Of a DNA stretch of 64,000 bases, positions 8,934 through 17,285 are shown one piece after another (the stretch's first letter is position 1; every line of letters starts with the position of its first letter). The stretch comes from Halobacillus litoralis (GTDB lineage Bacteria > Bacillota > Bacilli > Bacillales > Halobacillaceae). The position numbers were made by a program, and so were the translations under genes. The DNA is taken from contig NZ_JAIVKN010000001.1 in NCBI RefSeq assembly GCF_020524025.1, positions 1,116,001-1,180,000 on the forward strand, given 5' to 3'. The notes beneath the pieces were generated by a model that saw only the letters and a list, made by a program, of their open reading frames with translations, had not been told where the DNA came from and did not search any database.

Positions 8934-9410
8934 TCATTCTTTATTTTCTTTTGCTGACGAAGCCGCTACAGCCTGTTTTTGACAGACGCGGCAAATGCCA
9001 TGAAAGGTCAGGCGGTGATCTTTAACCTCAAATCCCCATTGGCTTTCCACAATTTTTTCGACGTCCAATAGTAAATCTTCTTCGATTTCTTTAACAGAAC
9101 CGCATTCAATACATACTAAGTGATGATGGAAATGCTCGGCTCCTTCTTTTCTCAAGTCATAACGGGAAACGCCGTCCCCGAAGTTAATTTTGTCGACGAC
9201 TTTAAGTTCGGATAATAGTTCAAGTGTTCGATAGACGGTTGCTAGACCAATTTCAGGTGCTTTCTCTTTTACGAGGAGGTAAACATCTTCCGCACTTAAA
9301 TGATCTTCTTCGTTTTCCAACAGAACTCTTACAGTAGCTTCTCGTTGTGGTGTCAGCTTATAGCTTTGAGAATGCAACTGTTTTTTAATTTTCTCTATAC
9401 GATGTTCCAT
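8934..9410 (-). CDS. fur: Ferric uptake regulator Fur
   Basis: Iron-responsive repressor of siderophore and iron-uptake genes. The 158 residues show the Fur fold: winged helix (TPQREATVRVLLEN, about 19-32; IGLATVYRTLELLSEL), the metal-binding EHFHHHLVC (about 92-100) and two CxxC pairs (CIEC, CRVC) for structural zinc. Placement between yqzK and spoIIM matches the B. subtilis fur locus; PerR and Zur are less likely from context. The upstream region has a consensus promoter with overlapping Per/Fur-like boxes, so oxidative-stress and/or iron control is expected. Confidence 0.94.
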   Translation of the reverse strand: MEHRIEKIKKQLHSQSYKLTPQREATVRVLLENEEDHLSAEDVYLLVKEKAPEIGLATVYRTLELLSELKVVDKINFGDGVSRYDLRKEGAEHFHHHLVCIECGSVKEIEEDLLLDVEKIVESQWGFEVKDHRLTFHGICRVCQKQAVAASSAKENKE

Positions 9411-9442
9411 ATCGCTCGTCCCTCCCTCGTAATACCAACTTC

Positions 9443-9471
9443 ATTATAATCAGAGACAGAACGAGTGTCAA
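9443..9471 (-). promoter_or_regulatory. Sigma-A promoter of fur
   Basis: Minus strand TTGACA (9471-9466), 17-base spacer, TATAAT (9448-9443): a perfect consensus at both boxes, about 35 bp before the fur ATG. Such a strong core promoter implies a repressor, consistent with the boxes just upstream. Confidence 0.88.
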
Positions 9472-9472
9472 A

Positions 9473-9487
9473 TTATAATCATTTTAA
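9473..9487. promoter_or_regulatory. Per-box-like operator at the fur promoter
   Basis: TTATAATCATTTTAA matches the Per box consensus TTATAATNATTATAA at 14 of 15 positions and abuts the -35 of the fur promoter. B. subtilis fur is known to be PerR-repressed, so PerR binding is the leading inference. Confidence 0.72.
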
Positions 9488-9495
9488 TCTATTAA

Positions 9496-9510
9496 CGATA
9501 ATCATTATTA
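9496..9510. promoter_or_regulatory. Fur-box-like (or second Per-like) operator
   Basis: CGATAATCATTATTA matches the Fur 7-1-7 pattern TGATAATNATTATCA at 13 of 15 positions and the Per box at 12 of 15. It lies 8 bp beyond the first box, almost one helical turn-and-a-half between centres, so the two could be used together. Confidence 0.55.
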
Positions 9511-9521
9511 TTTAGTATCTT

Positions 9522-10160
9522 TTATTTGTATATCCATTTAAGGATAATTTCTAAAAAAGTATTGGAAACAAACACTTCAACTACAGAAGACGCCATAAGA
9601 ATGATAACCAGAGCTCCAAATAAAGCACTATATCTAAAAAAAGCTTTAATAATTGGTTGGTGCACCCTGCGTATGAAGAGTTGCTTACATAAAGTTAGTG
9701 AAAAGATAAGGGCCAGTGATCCTGCAGCCAAGTAAACAGGAATAATGATTAAATTTTGTGGCGCTATGGAAACGGAAGAAATTAAAAGACCATACCACCC
9801 CATTTGATTAACAAGAAATCCAACAGAAAAACCGATCACGAGTCCTTTAATAAAAAGAAGAACGGTGATGATTGGCATCCCTATCACGGATATACCTAAC
9901 AAAAATAGTAAAAGCATATATTTCATATGGTAGAGTATGCTGTCTCTCCAAAGAACTGCATTACTTGTACCATCATGGGAGGTCTGCTGCTCAAAGAATT
10001 GCTTCAAGTAAAAGAACAGGTCCTGTTTCTGTACAAAGTTCATACTGTTTACAATGACAGCACCAAACACCATCCCCATAATGAACAGTACAAAAATAAA
10101 CACGAAAATATTCATGTGTGTATGAACATCATTTTTAACCATCCGCATTCCCTGCTGCAT
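9522..10160 (-). CDS. spoIIM: Stage II sporulation protein M
   Basis: SpoIIM, with SpoIID and SpoIIP, forms the mother-cell complex that thins septal peptidoglycan and drives engulfment. The 212-residue protein is an integral membrane protein with about five hydrophobic segments (MNIFVFIFVLFIMGMVFGA; YMLLLFLLGISVIGMPIITVLLF; YGLLISSVSIAPQNLIIIPVYL; etc.) and the conserved SIAPQN region. A GGTGG ribosome site lies seven bases before the ATG. Its position beside fur is conserved with B. subtilis. Confidence 0.93.
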   Translation of the reverse strand: MQQGMRMVKNDVHTHMNIFVFIFVLFIMGMVFGAVIVNSMNFVQKQDLFFYLKQFFEQQTSHDGTSNAVLWRDSILYHMKYMLLLFLLGISVIGMPIITVLLFIKGLVIGFSVGFLVNQMGWYGLLISSVSIAPQNLIIIPVYLAAGSLALIFSLTLCKQLFIRRVHQPIIKAFFRYSALFGALVIILMASSVVEVFVSNTFLEIILKWIYK

Positions 10161-10213
10161 CTTTTCTCCACCTTTCTCTTCACCGGTCTATGACCAATCT
10201 ATGAGAGAGGTGG

Positions 10214-10247
10214 AAAAAATAGACCATACAAAAAGGTGTTTCTATTT
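10214..10247 (-). terminator. Probable terminator of the endonuclease Q family gene
   Basis: AAATAGA/TCTATTT arms (about 10217-10223 and 10241-10247) with an inner ACC/GGT pair overlap the stop codon and are followed on the minus strand by a U-rich run. Confidence 0.45.
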
Positions 10248-11399
10248 AATTCTTCCGTAACGGCCGCCACCCCCTGCTGTAATCTTCAGTTCCCCCTGGC
10301 GCAGAGCTAGAATGTTCTGACAAACTTTATCCGGAACCACTTTCTGCAATTGCTCGCAGGGGATGTCGTGAATGACCTTCATTTCTGATCCGAATGTATC
10401 TATCAATTTTTCATAGGTTCGTTTCCCTACACCAGGAAGAGATGACAAAGGAACTTGGTAGATATAAGGAGGTCTCTTCCTATTCTGATACCCGTCTTCA
10501 AGTTCTTGGATCCTGTCTGATACCCCTTTAATAATTTTTGAAGAACCACAATGGTTACAAGACGAAGAGAAACCGGGATGGGTTGATTCACATTGCAGGC
10601 AGAAGGTTTGATGGTATTTTCCCATTTCCGGATTCAGGCCATAGTTAGCGGCTCCCCCTCGTTCTCCCTCTCTATAAAGAGCACGCCTTAACTCTTCAAA
10701 TGTTCTTGTTTTCATTCTCACTTTTTGATATTCCCTTGCCATGTTTATAAGAGAGTGGGCATCTGAATTGGTCAGGTACGTGTAAGGTTCTAATTCAAGA
10801 AGACGGTCTGCCATATTCGTATCAGCACTTAATCCAAGTTCTACGGCGTCAATTTTTTCACTGTCCAGCACTTCGTGCAGACTCTTCTTCACACCTTTTC
10901 CGTATAAGCTCTTAAATGGTGTGAACATGTGCGCGGGAATAAAAAGACCCTTGTGACTCTTGACATGCTCCTGCAGTTCCCGTGCTGTGCCATAAAAGCG
11001 CTGGGAACTTAAAGATACATTCTTCATTTTTTCTGACAGCCAACTGGTAAAAAGCTTCATATCTTCTAGAAATGGAAAATAACAAAGGACATGAATTGGT
11101 CCTGAACAGGAGGCATCGTAGACTTCAATCTCAGACCCTAAGATCAACACAGTATCTTCAAATTGAATCCCGCCTTCTGCCAGTTCTTTTGCCTTTTTAC
11201 TTTCAATCAGGTCCATAATCTCTTCTTGAACAGCCGGGGATTGAGCGTCAATTATTCCGATCATATCCAAGCCTTTCCTGCGGCTGGCATCTTCTAAAAT
11301 GCGGCTTAAGGTCAAATTCTTTGATCCAGTTATTTTAACGGGCCTGTCATACTTGTCTCGACCGATATGAATATGTAAATCCACATAAAAGTCAGGCAT
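10242..11399 (-). CDS. Endonuclease Q family protein (YqxK type)
   Basis: Members of this PHP-domain family incise DNA 5' of deaminated bases (uracil, hypoxanthine, xanthine) and abasic sites; activity of this copy is inferred. Domains: N-terminal PHP metallophosphoesterase (DLHIHIGRD, about 6-14; IIDAQSP; IPAHMFTP; LTNSDAHS), a four-Cys zinc ribbon CLQC...CNHC (about 266-285) and a C-terminal helix-hairpin-helix LPGVGKRTYEKLI. At 385 residues it is full length. Its ATG overlaps the nudF stop by a base, and it has the same neighbours as B. subtilis yqxK. A role in repair of deaminated DNA fits pairing with a nucleotide-pool enzyme. Confidence 0.88.
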   Translation of the reverse strand: MPDFYVDLHIHIGRDKYDRPVKITGSKNLTLSRILEDASRRKGLDMIGIIDAQSPAVQEEIMDLIESKKAKELAEGGIQFEDTVLILGSEIEVYDASCSGPIHVLCYFPFLEDMKLFTSWLSEKMKNVSLSSQRFYGTARELQEHVKSHKGLFIPAHMFTPFKSLYGKGVKKSLHEVLDSEKIDAVELGLSADTNMADRLLELEPYTYLTNSDAHSLINMAREYQKVRMKTRTFEELRRALYREGERGGAANYGLNPEMGKYHQTFCLQCESTHPGFSSSCNHCGSSKIIKGVSDRIQELEDGYQNRKRPPYIYQVPLSSLPGVGKRTYEKLIDTFGSEMKVIHDIPCEQLQKVVPDKVCQNILALRQGELKITAGGGGRYGRIK

Positions 11400-11944
11400 T
11401 AACGGTCATTTCTCAATTTTAAATATAAAATCGCGTAGGCTGTTTTAGCATCGTGTATGCGTTGTTCTTTCTCCATTTGTTCCGCTTCTTCAATAGTAAT
11501 TTCCAAACGTTCTACAAATTCATCCTCATCTCCATCTGGCTGTTGGTCCAGAGGCTTGATTTGGTCTGTAAAATAAAGGTGTACAATTTCGTCCGCAAAT
11601 CCTGGCGAAGTATAAAAGGAGGTAACAAGTTCCAAATCTTCGGATGTATAGCCTGTCTCTTCTTCTAATTCACGAAGCGCACATGTTTTCGGGTCCTCCC
11701 CTTCTTCGAGCTTTCCGGCTGGAATTTCAACAATACTCTTCTCAAGCGGTTTACGATACTGTTCTACACAAACCATCCTGCCTTCTTCTGTAAGTGCTAT
11801 GACAGCAACGGCTCCAGGATGTTTGATAAGCTCTCGTTTAGATGTTTTGCCATCGGGTAAAGTAACACTGTCCACATTCAACTGTACAATTTTCCCTGTA
11901 TAGATTGTCTCTGATTCATAGGTCGTTTCTTCAAACTTTTTCAA
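11399..11944 (-). CDS. nudF: ADP-ribose pyrophosphatase (Nudix)
   Basis: Hydrolyses ADP-ribose to AMP and ribose-5-phosphate. The Nudix box GKLEEGEDPKTCALRELEEETGY is intact. Homology to B. subtilis NudF begins at KKFEETTY, which favours the TTG at 11944 with GGAGAGG nine bases upstream; an in-frame ATG at 11962 has no ribosome site and one at 11953 has it too close. That gives about 181 residues, the usual length. The stop overlaps the start of the endonuclease Q family gene, indicating an operon. It is divergent from the yqkF-like reductase. Confidence 0.9.
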   Translation of the reverse strand: MKKFEETTYESETIYTGKIVQLNVDSVTLPDGKTSKRELIKHPGAVAVIALTEEGRMVCVEQYRKPLEKSIVEIPAGKLEEGEDPKTCALRELEEETGYTSEDLELVTSFYTSPGFADEIVHLYFTDQIKPLDQQPDGDEDEFVERLEITIEEAEQMEKEQRIHDAKTAYAILYLKLRNDR

Positions 11945-12041
11945 GATGCTCATCCTCTCCATTAATCTACTGACATTTTAACACAGGAGTAGTAAAAACC
12001 TTGAATATTCAGCTAAACTTATATTGAGAAAGGATGATTTG

Positions 12042-12965
12042 ATGAATAAACGTCAATTAGGAAAATCGGACTTGTATGTAACAGAAATCAGCCTGGGGTG
12101 TATGTCTCTTGGAACGAACTACAGCAACGCGAAAGAGATTATTGACTACGCTCTTGATGCAGGCATTAATTACTTGGATACCGCTGACCTGTATGACTTT
12201 GGTGAAAATGAAAAAATCGTGGGAGAAGCAGTTAAAGGAAGACGTGAGGATATTATTATCGGTTCAAAAGTCGGCAATAACTTTACTCCAGGTCAGGAAG
12301 GCTGGACATGGGACCCTTCCAAAAAACATATTAAAAGTGGCATAAAAGACAGTCTTCATCGATTAGGCATCGATTATATCGATCTTTATCAGCTCCATGG
12401 AGGTACAATTGAAGATAATATTGATGAAAGTATTGAAGCGTTTGAGGAATTGAAAAAAGAGGGACTTATACGTGAATACGGGATTTCCTCCATTCGACCT
12501 AATGTGATCCGCGAATATGTAGAAAAATCCAACATCGTGAGCGTAATGATGCAGTACAGTGCCCTGGACCGCCGCCCTGAGGAAGAAATCCTGGATTTAC
12601 TCTCAGACAACGAAATCAGTGTTTTGGCACGCGGACCATTAGCCAAAGGAATGTTGTCATCGAACGGTCTGAAGAAGGCCCAGGAAAAAGGCAGCGATGG
12701 CTATTTGCAGTACAGCGAGGAAGAGCTCCTTTCTATCATAAAAAAATGGCAGAACTATACTGGCGATAACCGGACGGCACAGGCTCTTGCTTTGGAATAT
12801 GTTCTACACCATCCAACTGTAGCGACAGCGGTATTTGGTGCAAGTTCAGTGGATCAATTAAAAAGCAATTTAAGCTATCTACAGGCTGAACCGCTGACAA
12901 AGGAAACCTATGAAGAATTACAATCCATAACAAAACCTATAACCTACCAAAAACATCGTGCCTAG
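12042..12965 (+). CDS. Aldo/keto reductase (YqkF type)
   Basis: NAD(P)H-dependent carbonyl reductase with a TIM-barrel fold; substrate unknown. The AKR catalytic set is seen: Asp in YLDTADLYD, Tyr in ADLYDFGENE, Lys in IIGSKVG and His in LYQLHGG. The C-terminal FGASSVDQLKSNL matches the cofactor phosphate-binding region. An upstream TTG (12024) is in frame, but AAAGGATGA is placed for the ATG at 12042 (307 residues). It is divergently transcribed from nudF as in B. subtilis (yqkF next to nudF). Confidence 0.9.
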   Translation: MNKRQLGKSDLYVTEISLGCMSLGTNYSNAKEIIDYALDAGINYLDTADLYDFGENEKIVGEAVKGRREDIIIGSKVGNNFTPGQEGWTWDPSKKHIKSGIKDSLHRLGIDYIDLYQLHGGTIEDNIDESIEAFEELKKEGLIREYGISSIRPNVIREYVEKSNIVSVMMQYSALDRRPEEEILDLLSDNEISVLARGPLAKGMLSSNGLKKAQEKGSDGYLQYSEEELLSIIKKWQNYTGDNRTAQALALEYVLHHPTVATAVFGASSVDQLKSNLSYLQAEPLTKETYEELQSITKPITYQKHRA

Positions 12966-13066
12966 TCTTTGAGAATAAGCGAATTTCATAGGATTTCTTA
13001 ATTAACGAACACTAAATGAACCTATTTTAGAGTTATTGATTTTGAATCACTGTTTAAAGCCAAACG

Positions 13067-13105
13067 AAAAACAGCTCCTGACTTATAAGTCAGGAGCTGT
13101 TTTTT
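13067..13105. terminator. Bidirectional terminator
   Basis: A perfect palindromic stem centred on ACTTATAAGT with arms AAAAACAGCTCCTG and its complement serves the rightward reductase and the leftward dipeptidase, with A/T runs on both sides. Confidence 0.92.
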
Positions 13106-13131
13106 CTATAACCCGTTCTCCTTCACTTCGT

Positions 13132-14181
13132 TTATTTCCATGTATCCCCCAGCACCCGCAGCCAGTTTTTATAAGTCAGCAAATCTAATTCTTCATCCGT
13201 CCAGCCTTTTTTCTTCAGTAGTTCCAAAAGACGCGGAACTCCAGTTACATCTTTCAAATCCAGCGGTATACGAGTGCCATCAAAATCCGATCCAAGAGCT
13301 ACATGTTCAATACCCACGCGTTCAGCTATATAATGGATATGCCTGGTGATTTCTGTCAAAGGTGCGCGTTCATTATTTTTCCCATCAGGAGAAACCATAT
13401 TTGGATTGATACTATATGTCACTCCGATGAGTCCGTTTGAATCGGCAATCGCATCTATTTGTTTGTCCGTTAAGTTTCTTGTTACCGGACAGATCGCATG
13501 GGCATTTGAGTGAGTGGCCACAAGTGGAGCGTGACTTAGTTTCTGAACATCCCAGAACCCTCGTTCGTTTAAATGGGATAGATCAACCATAATGCCCAGT
13601 TCGTTACAAGCGGAAATGAGATTTCTTCCAGCAGGGGTCAGACCAGGACCTGTGTCTGGGGAAGAGGGAAAACGGTAAGGAACTCCCTCCCCAAAGATAT
13701 TTGCCCTGCTCCACACAGGACCAAGGGATCTCAAACCAGCTTCATAATATACATATAGAGCGTTTAAGTTCTCATCAATACCTTCCGCTCCCTCTATATG
13801 TAAAATCCCGGCCATTCCTTTACCTTTTATAGATTTTTCCACATCTTCAACTGTGCGTGCTATGTTAAATCGACCGTTTGACTTTCTTTCAAGCTCTAAG
13901 AAACGGCCAATCATTTTAATCGTGTAATTCGAGGCATAACTATAGGTTAACGGCTTAGGAAGTGGCTTTTCATAACCTTTTGAAGTGGTGAAAGCAACAG
14001 GTGTTGGGTCGGTGAAGGGGTTCGGGCAGAAAACAGCAAAAAAACCAGCTGCAAAACCTGCTTTCTTTCCTCGCGGCCAATCGATATGGCTGGAATTTAT
14101 CCCCTTAAAGAAGTCCTCAACTCCATGATCCAGCTGCATTAATGTATCATTATGTCCATCTATAAAACGGTAAGTCATCAC
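13132..14181 (-). CDS. Membrane dipeptidase / peptidase M19 family
   Basis: Zinc dipeptidase family (renal dipeptidase type) hydrolysing dipeptides, including ones with a D-residue. Metal ligands of the TIM barrel are visible: DGHND near the N-terminus, the glutamate in HIEGAEG (about 130), SHLN and ATHSNAHA (about 200-225), and the Asp in GSDFDG (about 295). At 349 residues it is complete; no signal peptide is seen, so it is expected in the cytosol. It is monocistronic, with a shared terminator downstream. Confidence 0.92.
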   Translation of the reverse strand: MMTYRFIDGHNDTLMQLDHGVEDFFKGINSSHIDWPRGKKAGFAAGFFAVFCPNPFTDPTPVAFTTSKGYEKPLPKPLTYSYASNYTIKMIGRFLELERKSNGRFNIARTVEDVEKSIKGKGMAGILHIEGAEGIDENLNALYVYYEAGLRSLGPVWSRANIFGEGVPYRFPSSPDTGPGLTPAGRNLISACNELGIMVDLSHLNERGFWDVQKLSHAPLVATHSNAHAICPVTRNLTDKQIDAIADSNGLIGVTYSINPNMVSPDGKNNERAPLTEITRHIHYIAERVGIEHVALGSDFDGTRIPLDLKDVTGVPRLLELLKKKGWTDEELDLLTYKNWLRVLGDTWK

Positions 14182-14651
14182 TAAATCCTCCTCACTTTAC
14201 TCGTCTGCCTATTTTTTTGCCATCCCTTTACCTTTCTGCCTACAAACTAAAGATAAAAAGATTTCACAAGGGTCTTATTTATCTGTTACGAATCTTTAAA
14301 CTAAAACAGTGTTTTTACTACCAGAACTGGTATGCAGTATATGCTGCAGGCTTAACAACTAAAACATGCTTAACTTACATAAGGTCAAAAGAAATGCCCA
14401 GTCGTTTCAACCATGATAATAAAACGTTTGGATTAAATGTCAGCTATGAGAACAGCTTTTCAAATAAAAGAGCCTGGCACTAGGACCAGGCTTTAAAACT
14501 GAAGGCGCTCATTGATTAAAGTAGCTTTACTCTTCAATGAAGCCTTTCATAAATGAACTTATACTAAAGAGGTCGGTAAAACGAAATACTTATAATCATT
14601 ATTTCTATCAACAATTTTAGAGAATATACTCATACCACCTGTAGGAGACTG
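14182..14651. other. Intergenic region with possible remnant of a tiny gene
   Basis: No solid gene. On the minus strand an ATG at 14633 behind GGTGG opens a 24-codon frame (to 14559); the text continues in another frame to a TAA at 14527, just before the hairpin at 14471-14492, as if a gene of about 36 codons carried one frameshift. A plus-strand frame at 14217-14483 has no ribosome site and is not called. Confidence 0.3.
14471..14492 (-). terminator. Orphan terminator-like hairpin
   Basis: AGCCTGG (14471-14477) pairs with CCAGGCT (14486-14492). On the minus strand it is followed by CUUUUAUUUG. It may close the small remnant reading frame at 14527-14633. Confidence 0.55.
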
Positions 14652-15179
14652 TCAGGTTTGGACAAGTCCTTCCTTACGCTGACGTATCATTGATCGTATT
14701 TGGCCACGGTGATTAATTTCATCTTCCATCACGTGAAACCAAAGGTAATAAGGGTTGTATTTGACCCCGTTCGGCCATGTACGCTCCTCATAAAGCCAGG
14801 CGTCATCTTTCTCCTTTAACAACTCGAGGGTTTGATCTCTTGTGAATTCCAATACGTCCAGATAGTCATCAATCGAGGACGAATGAATGTTCATGCGTGC
14901 AGTTTCTCCAAGTTTCAAAGCGGCTCCCCATTCGGCCAGTTCTTCCTCTGTTAAATCTCTTTCTTCAAAACTAATAACCTGATGGACATATTCAATCGCT
15001 GCAATATGTGAGAGAAGCGCTCCAATGGAGTTTCCACCGGCATCACAGGTGTCAAGTTCTTTCTTAGTTAAATCTGCCACTTCCGCAATGGTCACAGCTC
15101 GAGCATGTTCAAGCATGCAAACAAGTTCACCAATTTTATCGGTAAACCCTTTTTCGGATTGAACTTGATAGGAAATCAT
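14652..15179 (-). CDS. DinB-like four-helix metalloprotein
   Basis: A 175-residue member of the DinB/YfiT superfamily, possibly DUF664. Metal-ligand histidines are in the usual places: ALLSHIAAIEYVHQ (about 53-66) and EDEINHRGQIR (about 151-161). Some family members are thiol-dependent S-transferases (bacillithiol or mycothiol) and others are damage-inducible proteins of unknown role; no reaction can be assigned here. It is single, with no obvious partner. Confidence 0.8.
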   Translation of the reverse strand: MISYQVQSEKGFTDKIGELVCMLEHARAVTIAEVADLTKKELDTCDAGGNSIGALLSHIAAIEYVHQVISFEERDLTEEELAEWGAALKLGETARMNIHSSSIDDYLDVLEFTRDQTLELLKEKDDAWLYEERTWPNGVKYNPYYLWFHVMEDEINHRGQIRSMIRQRKEGLVQT

Positions 15180-15329
15180 TAGGCTTCCCCCTTTTATTTT
15201 TTTACAAAATATCAGGTTTTGAAAGAAATTCTTTCAATATATCACCTGCTACTTTTACCTATTCGACAATAGGAGGGATATCCCTTCCCTCTAAACTTGA
15301 AATCATCGAATTTTGTAGATATTTTTGTT

Positions 15330-15355
15330 GTTTAAAGAAGATGAAATGACGGTAT
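15330..15355 (+). promoter_or_regulatory. Sigma-B-like promoter upstream of a 33-residue ORF
   Basis: GTTTAA (15330-15335), 14-base spacer, CGGTAT (15350-15355) against the sigma-B consensus GTTTAA-N12/14-GGGTAT: one mismatch in twelve. It lies about 75 bp before the small ORF start. Confidence 0.5.
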
Positions 15356-15433
15356 ATCTTAAGTATTAATAAAACGACCATGTCTGTTCGTCAAATCCCA
15401 TCAAGCTTACCAAAATCATGAGGAGGAAATATT

Positions 15434-15535
15434 ATGAAAATCAAAGCAGGTATCTGGAAGAAACTGACTAACCAGGATAAGATGATTCTATTAAAAGCTG
15501 TCAGTCAACAATCATACACTAAAAAATCGGCGTAA
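15434..15535 (+). CDS. Unrecognised 33-residue basic peptide
   Basis: This ORF is below usual length cut-offs. It has an ideal AGGAGG ribosome site seven bases before its ATG, a sigma-B-like promoter about 75 bp upstream and a strong terminator about 90 bp downstream, so it forms a complete small transcription unit in an otherwise empty 610-bp gap. The peptide is Lys-rich (begins MKIKAGIWKKLTNQDK, ends KKSA) with a short amphipathic centre MILLKAVSQ and no signal peptide. No family is recognised. A stress-induced role is only inferred from the promoter. Confidence 0.6.
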   Translation: MKIKAGIWKKLTNQDKMILLKAVSQQSYTKKSA

Positions 15536-15621
15536 AACTACACACCCTCTCATTAACTTCTCTTCTCTATACCAATATACTCACAATCACGCACACCACT
15601 TATTCCCCCATAGTAATACTT

Positions 15622-15652
15622 GACAAAAACCTGCAATTGCAGGTTTTTTGTC
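15622..15652 (+). terminator. Strong terminator
   Basis: GACAAAAACCTGCA and its complement around AATTGC form a stem of about 15 bp with a T6 run in the 3' arm. It ends transcripts from the small ORF before the glycosyltransferase. Confidence 0.88.
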
Positions 15653-15789
15653 GTGCACTCATCTATTAACAATTTAAGCTTTCCGCTGTTATCCCCATCC
15701 CCCCTTTGTCATAAACTTTATTCAGATGAATAGATAAGTAGCGAAGGGACAAAGAATTCAGTTCTTATACAGGTAAGAGGGGGAGAAAA

Positions 15790-16932
15790 ATGAAAGTAGC
15801 TATTTTTACAGACACCTATACACCACAGGTCAATGGAGTAGCGAAGACACTGGAAAGATGGACGAAGTATTTAAAAAAGCAGAACATTGACTATCGTTTA
15901 TTCACACCTCATATCAGAGGCTGTCATAGTAATAGTGAGGAGATCCGCACCTCTTTAAGTCTTCCATTCTGGCTATACCCTGAATGCCGCCTGGCTCTGC
16001 CTAAACCTTCAAAAATCAGAGCAGCTCTGGAAGCCTTTCAACCTGATTTAATTCATATCGTCACTCCTTTTACCATGGGATTAACTGGCCTGTATTTTGG
16101 AAAGAAGATGGATATTCCAATGGTGGGTTCTTATCATACGCACTTTCACCAGTATTTAGACTACTACCGCTTGTCCTTCTTATCCCGCTATAATTGGAAA
16201 TATATGAGATGGTTCCATAAATCTTTTCAAATAACGTTTGTTCCATCAGAGGAAACTCGACGCCATTTAGAGACCCAGGGGTTTATGGATATTAAATTGT
16301 GGAAACGGGGCGTTGACAGTTACTTTTTTCATCCGTATCAGAATGAGGAATCCATACGAAGAATTTATAAAATAGAAGAACCATATATACTGAGTTATGT
16401 AGGAAGACTTGCACGGGAAAAAGGACTGGACGTTTTAATGCAGACTGCAGAAAAACTTCCCCATTCTATCAAACAAAACGTACACTGGATAATCGTTGGA
16501 AATGGTCCAATGTATAGAAAACTAAAACAAAATGCTCCAACCAACATGACATTCACGGGCTATCAAGAAAATGAAAGGCTGAGTCAAATCTATGCTTGCT
16601 CGGATCTTTTTGTCTTTCCCTCTGCTACTGAGACGTTCGGGAATGTGGTATTGGAATCGCTGGCTTCGGGTACCCCTGCCATCGTTGCGCGTTCAGGTGG
16701 TGTACAGGAAATTGTCCAGGATGGAATTACCGGCTATTTGTGCGAAGCAGAACAGTCTGACAGCTTCGTTTCAGCCATCTCTACTCTGCTTTCCCAACCG
16801 GCACTTCGTAAAGAAATGAGCAGGGCTGCAAGAACATATGCTCAATCTCAACGGTGGGATCTTATCTTTGATCAGCTGTTATTAGATTATCAGGAAACGG
16901 TTCAAGTCTATTCATTGGATAAGGACGCTTGA
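15790..16932 (+). CDS. GT4-family glycosyltransferase
   Basis: GT-B retaining glycosyltransferase, probably transferring a sugar from a nucleotide donor to a lipid or glycan. N-terminal domain begins FTDTYTPQVNGVAKTL, typical of the mannosyltransferase/MgtA-like group; the C-terminal glycosyl-transferase-1 domain has YVGRLAREKGLD (about 200) and the EX7E motif ETFGNVVLE (about 280). 380 residues, no membrane segment. GAGGGGGAG precedes the ATG. It is monocistronic, so acceptor and product (glycolipid or wall polymer) remain unknown. Confidence 0.88.
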   Translation: MKVAIFTDTYTPQVNGVAKTLERWTKYLKKQNIDYRLFTPHIRGCHSNSEEIRTSLSLPFWLYPECRLALPKPSKIRAALEAFQPDLIHIVTPFTMGLTGLYFGKKMDIPMVGSYHTHFHQYLDYYRLSFLSRYNWKYMRWFHKSFQITFVPSEETRRHLETQGFMDIKLWKRGVDSYFFHPYQNEESIRRIYKIEEPYILSYVGRLAREKGLDVLMQTAEKLPHSIKQNVHWIIVGNGPMYRKLKQNAPTNMTFTGYQENERLSQIYACSDLFVFPSATETFGNVVLESLASGTPAIVARSGGVQEIVQDGITGYLCEAEQSDSFVSAISTLLSQPALRKEMSRAARTYAQSQRWDLIFDQLLLDYQETVQVYSLDKDA

Positions 16933-17210
16933 TTGCAAGACTGCGGTTATCGTGAACATTTTGTTTTATCAAATGGGGCAATAATGTCCAAACATCCTAA
17001 AAATAAGCGATGTTTAAAATGTTTCTATGATATCCTTTACCATCCAAGGACTCTGTTTTTAGTGTTTAATTGGAAGATGGTGTATCTTCCTGTCGGGGAT
17101 TCGATGTACTTTTACGATGTGGGATGAAATGAAAGTTTCTATTCATTATTTAAGTTCCTCGAAGGGCCCGCCTTTTTTGGGTGAGATTAATTCTGATTCT
17201 TACTTTTGCA
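16933..17210. other. Intergenic region
   Basis: No convincing gene. A 64-codon frame directly after the glycosyltransferase starts at TTG without a ribosome site and has no coding character. A GGGCCCGCC-T6 stretch near 17164 could be a weak terminator. Confidence 0.4.
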
Positions 17211-17285
17211 GGACAACTTAAATTCTTTTCACAATTTAAGTTTACATAATAATATGCATGTATACTTAGTTTTAATTAGTTGTCC
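17211..17285. promoter_or_regulatory. Nested inverted repeats, probable operator of the MFS exporter
   Basis: A perfect 10-bp inverted repeat AACTTAAATT (17215-17224) / AATTTAAGTT (17233-17242) with 8-bp spacing lies inside a second pair, GGACAACT (17211-17218) / AGTTGTCC (17278-17285). The right outer arm covers the -35 of the exporter promoter. This is the layout of a repressor (TetR/MarR type) operator; the regulator gene is not adjacent. Confidence 0.6.

Noticed and set aside
14217-14483. 88-codon plus-strand frame
   Set aside because: No ribosome site, low-complexity composition, ends inside a hairpin.
16933-17127. 64-codon frame immediately after the glycosyltransferase
   Set aside because: TTG start without ribosome site; no coding character.
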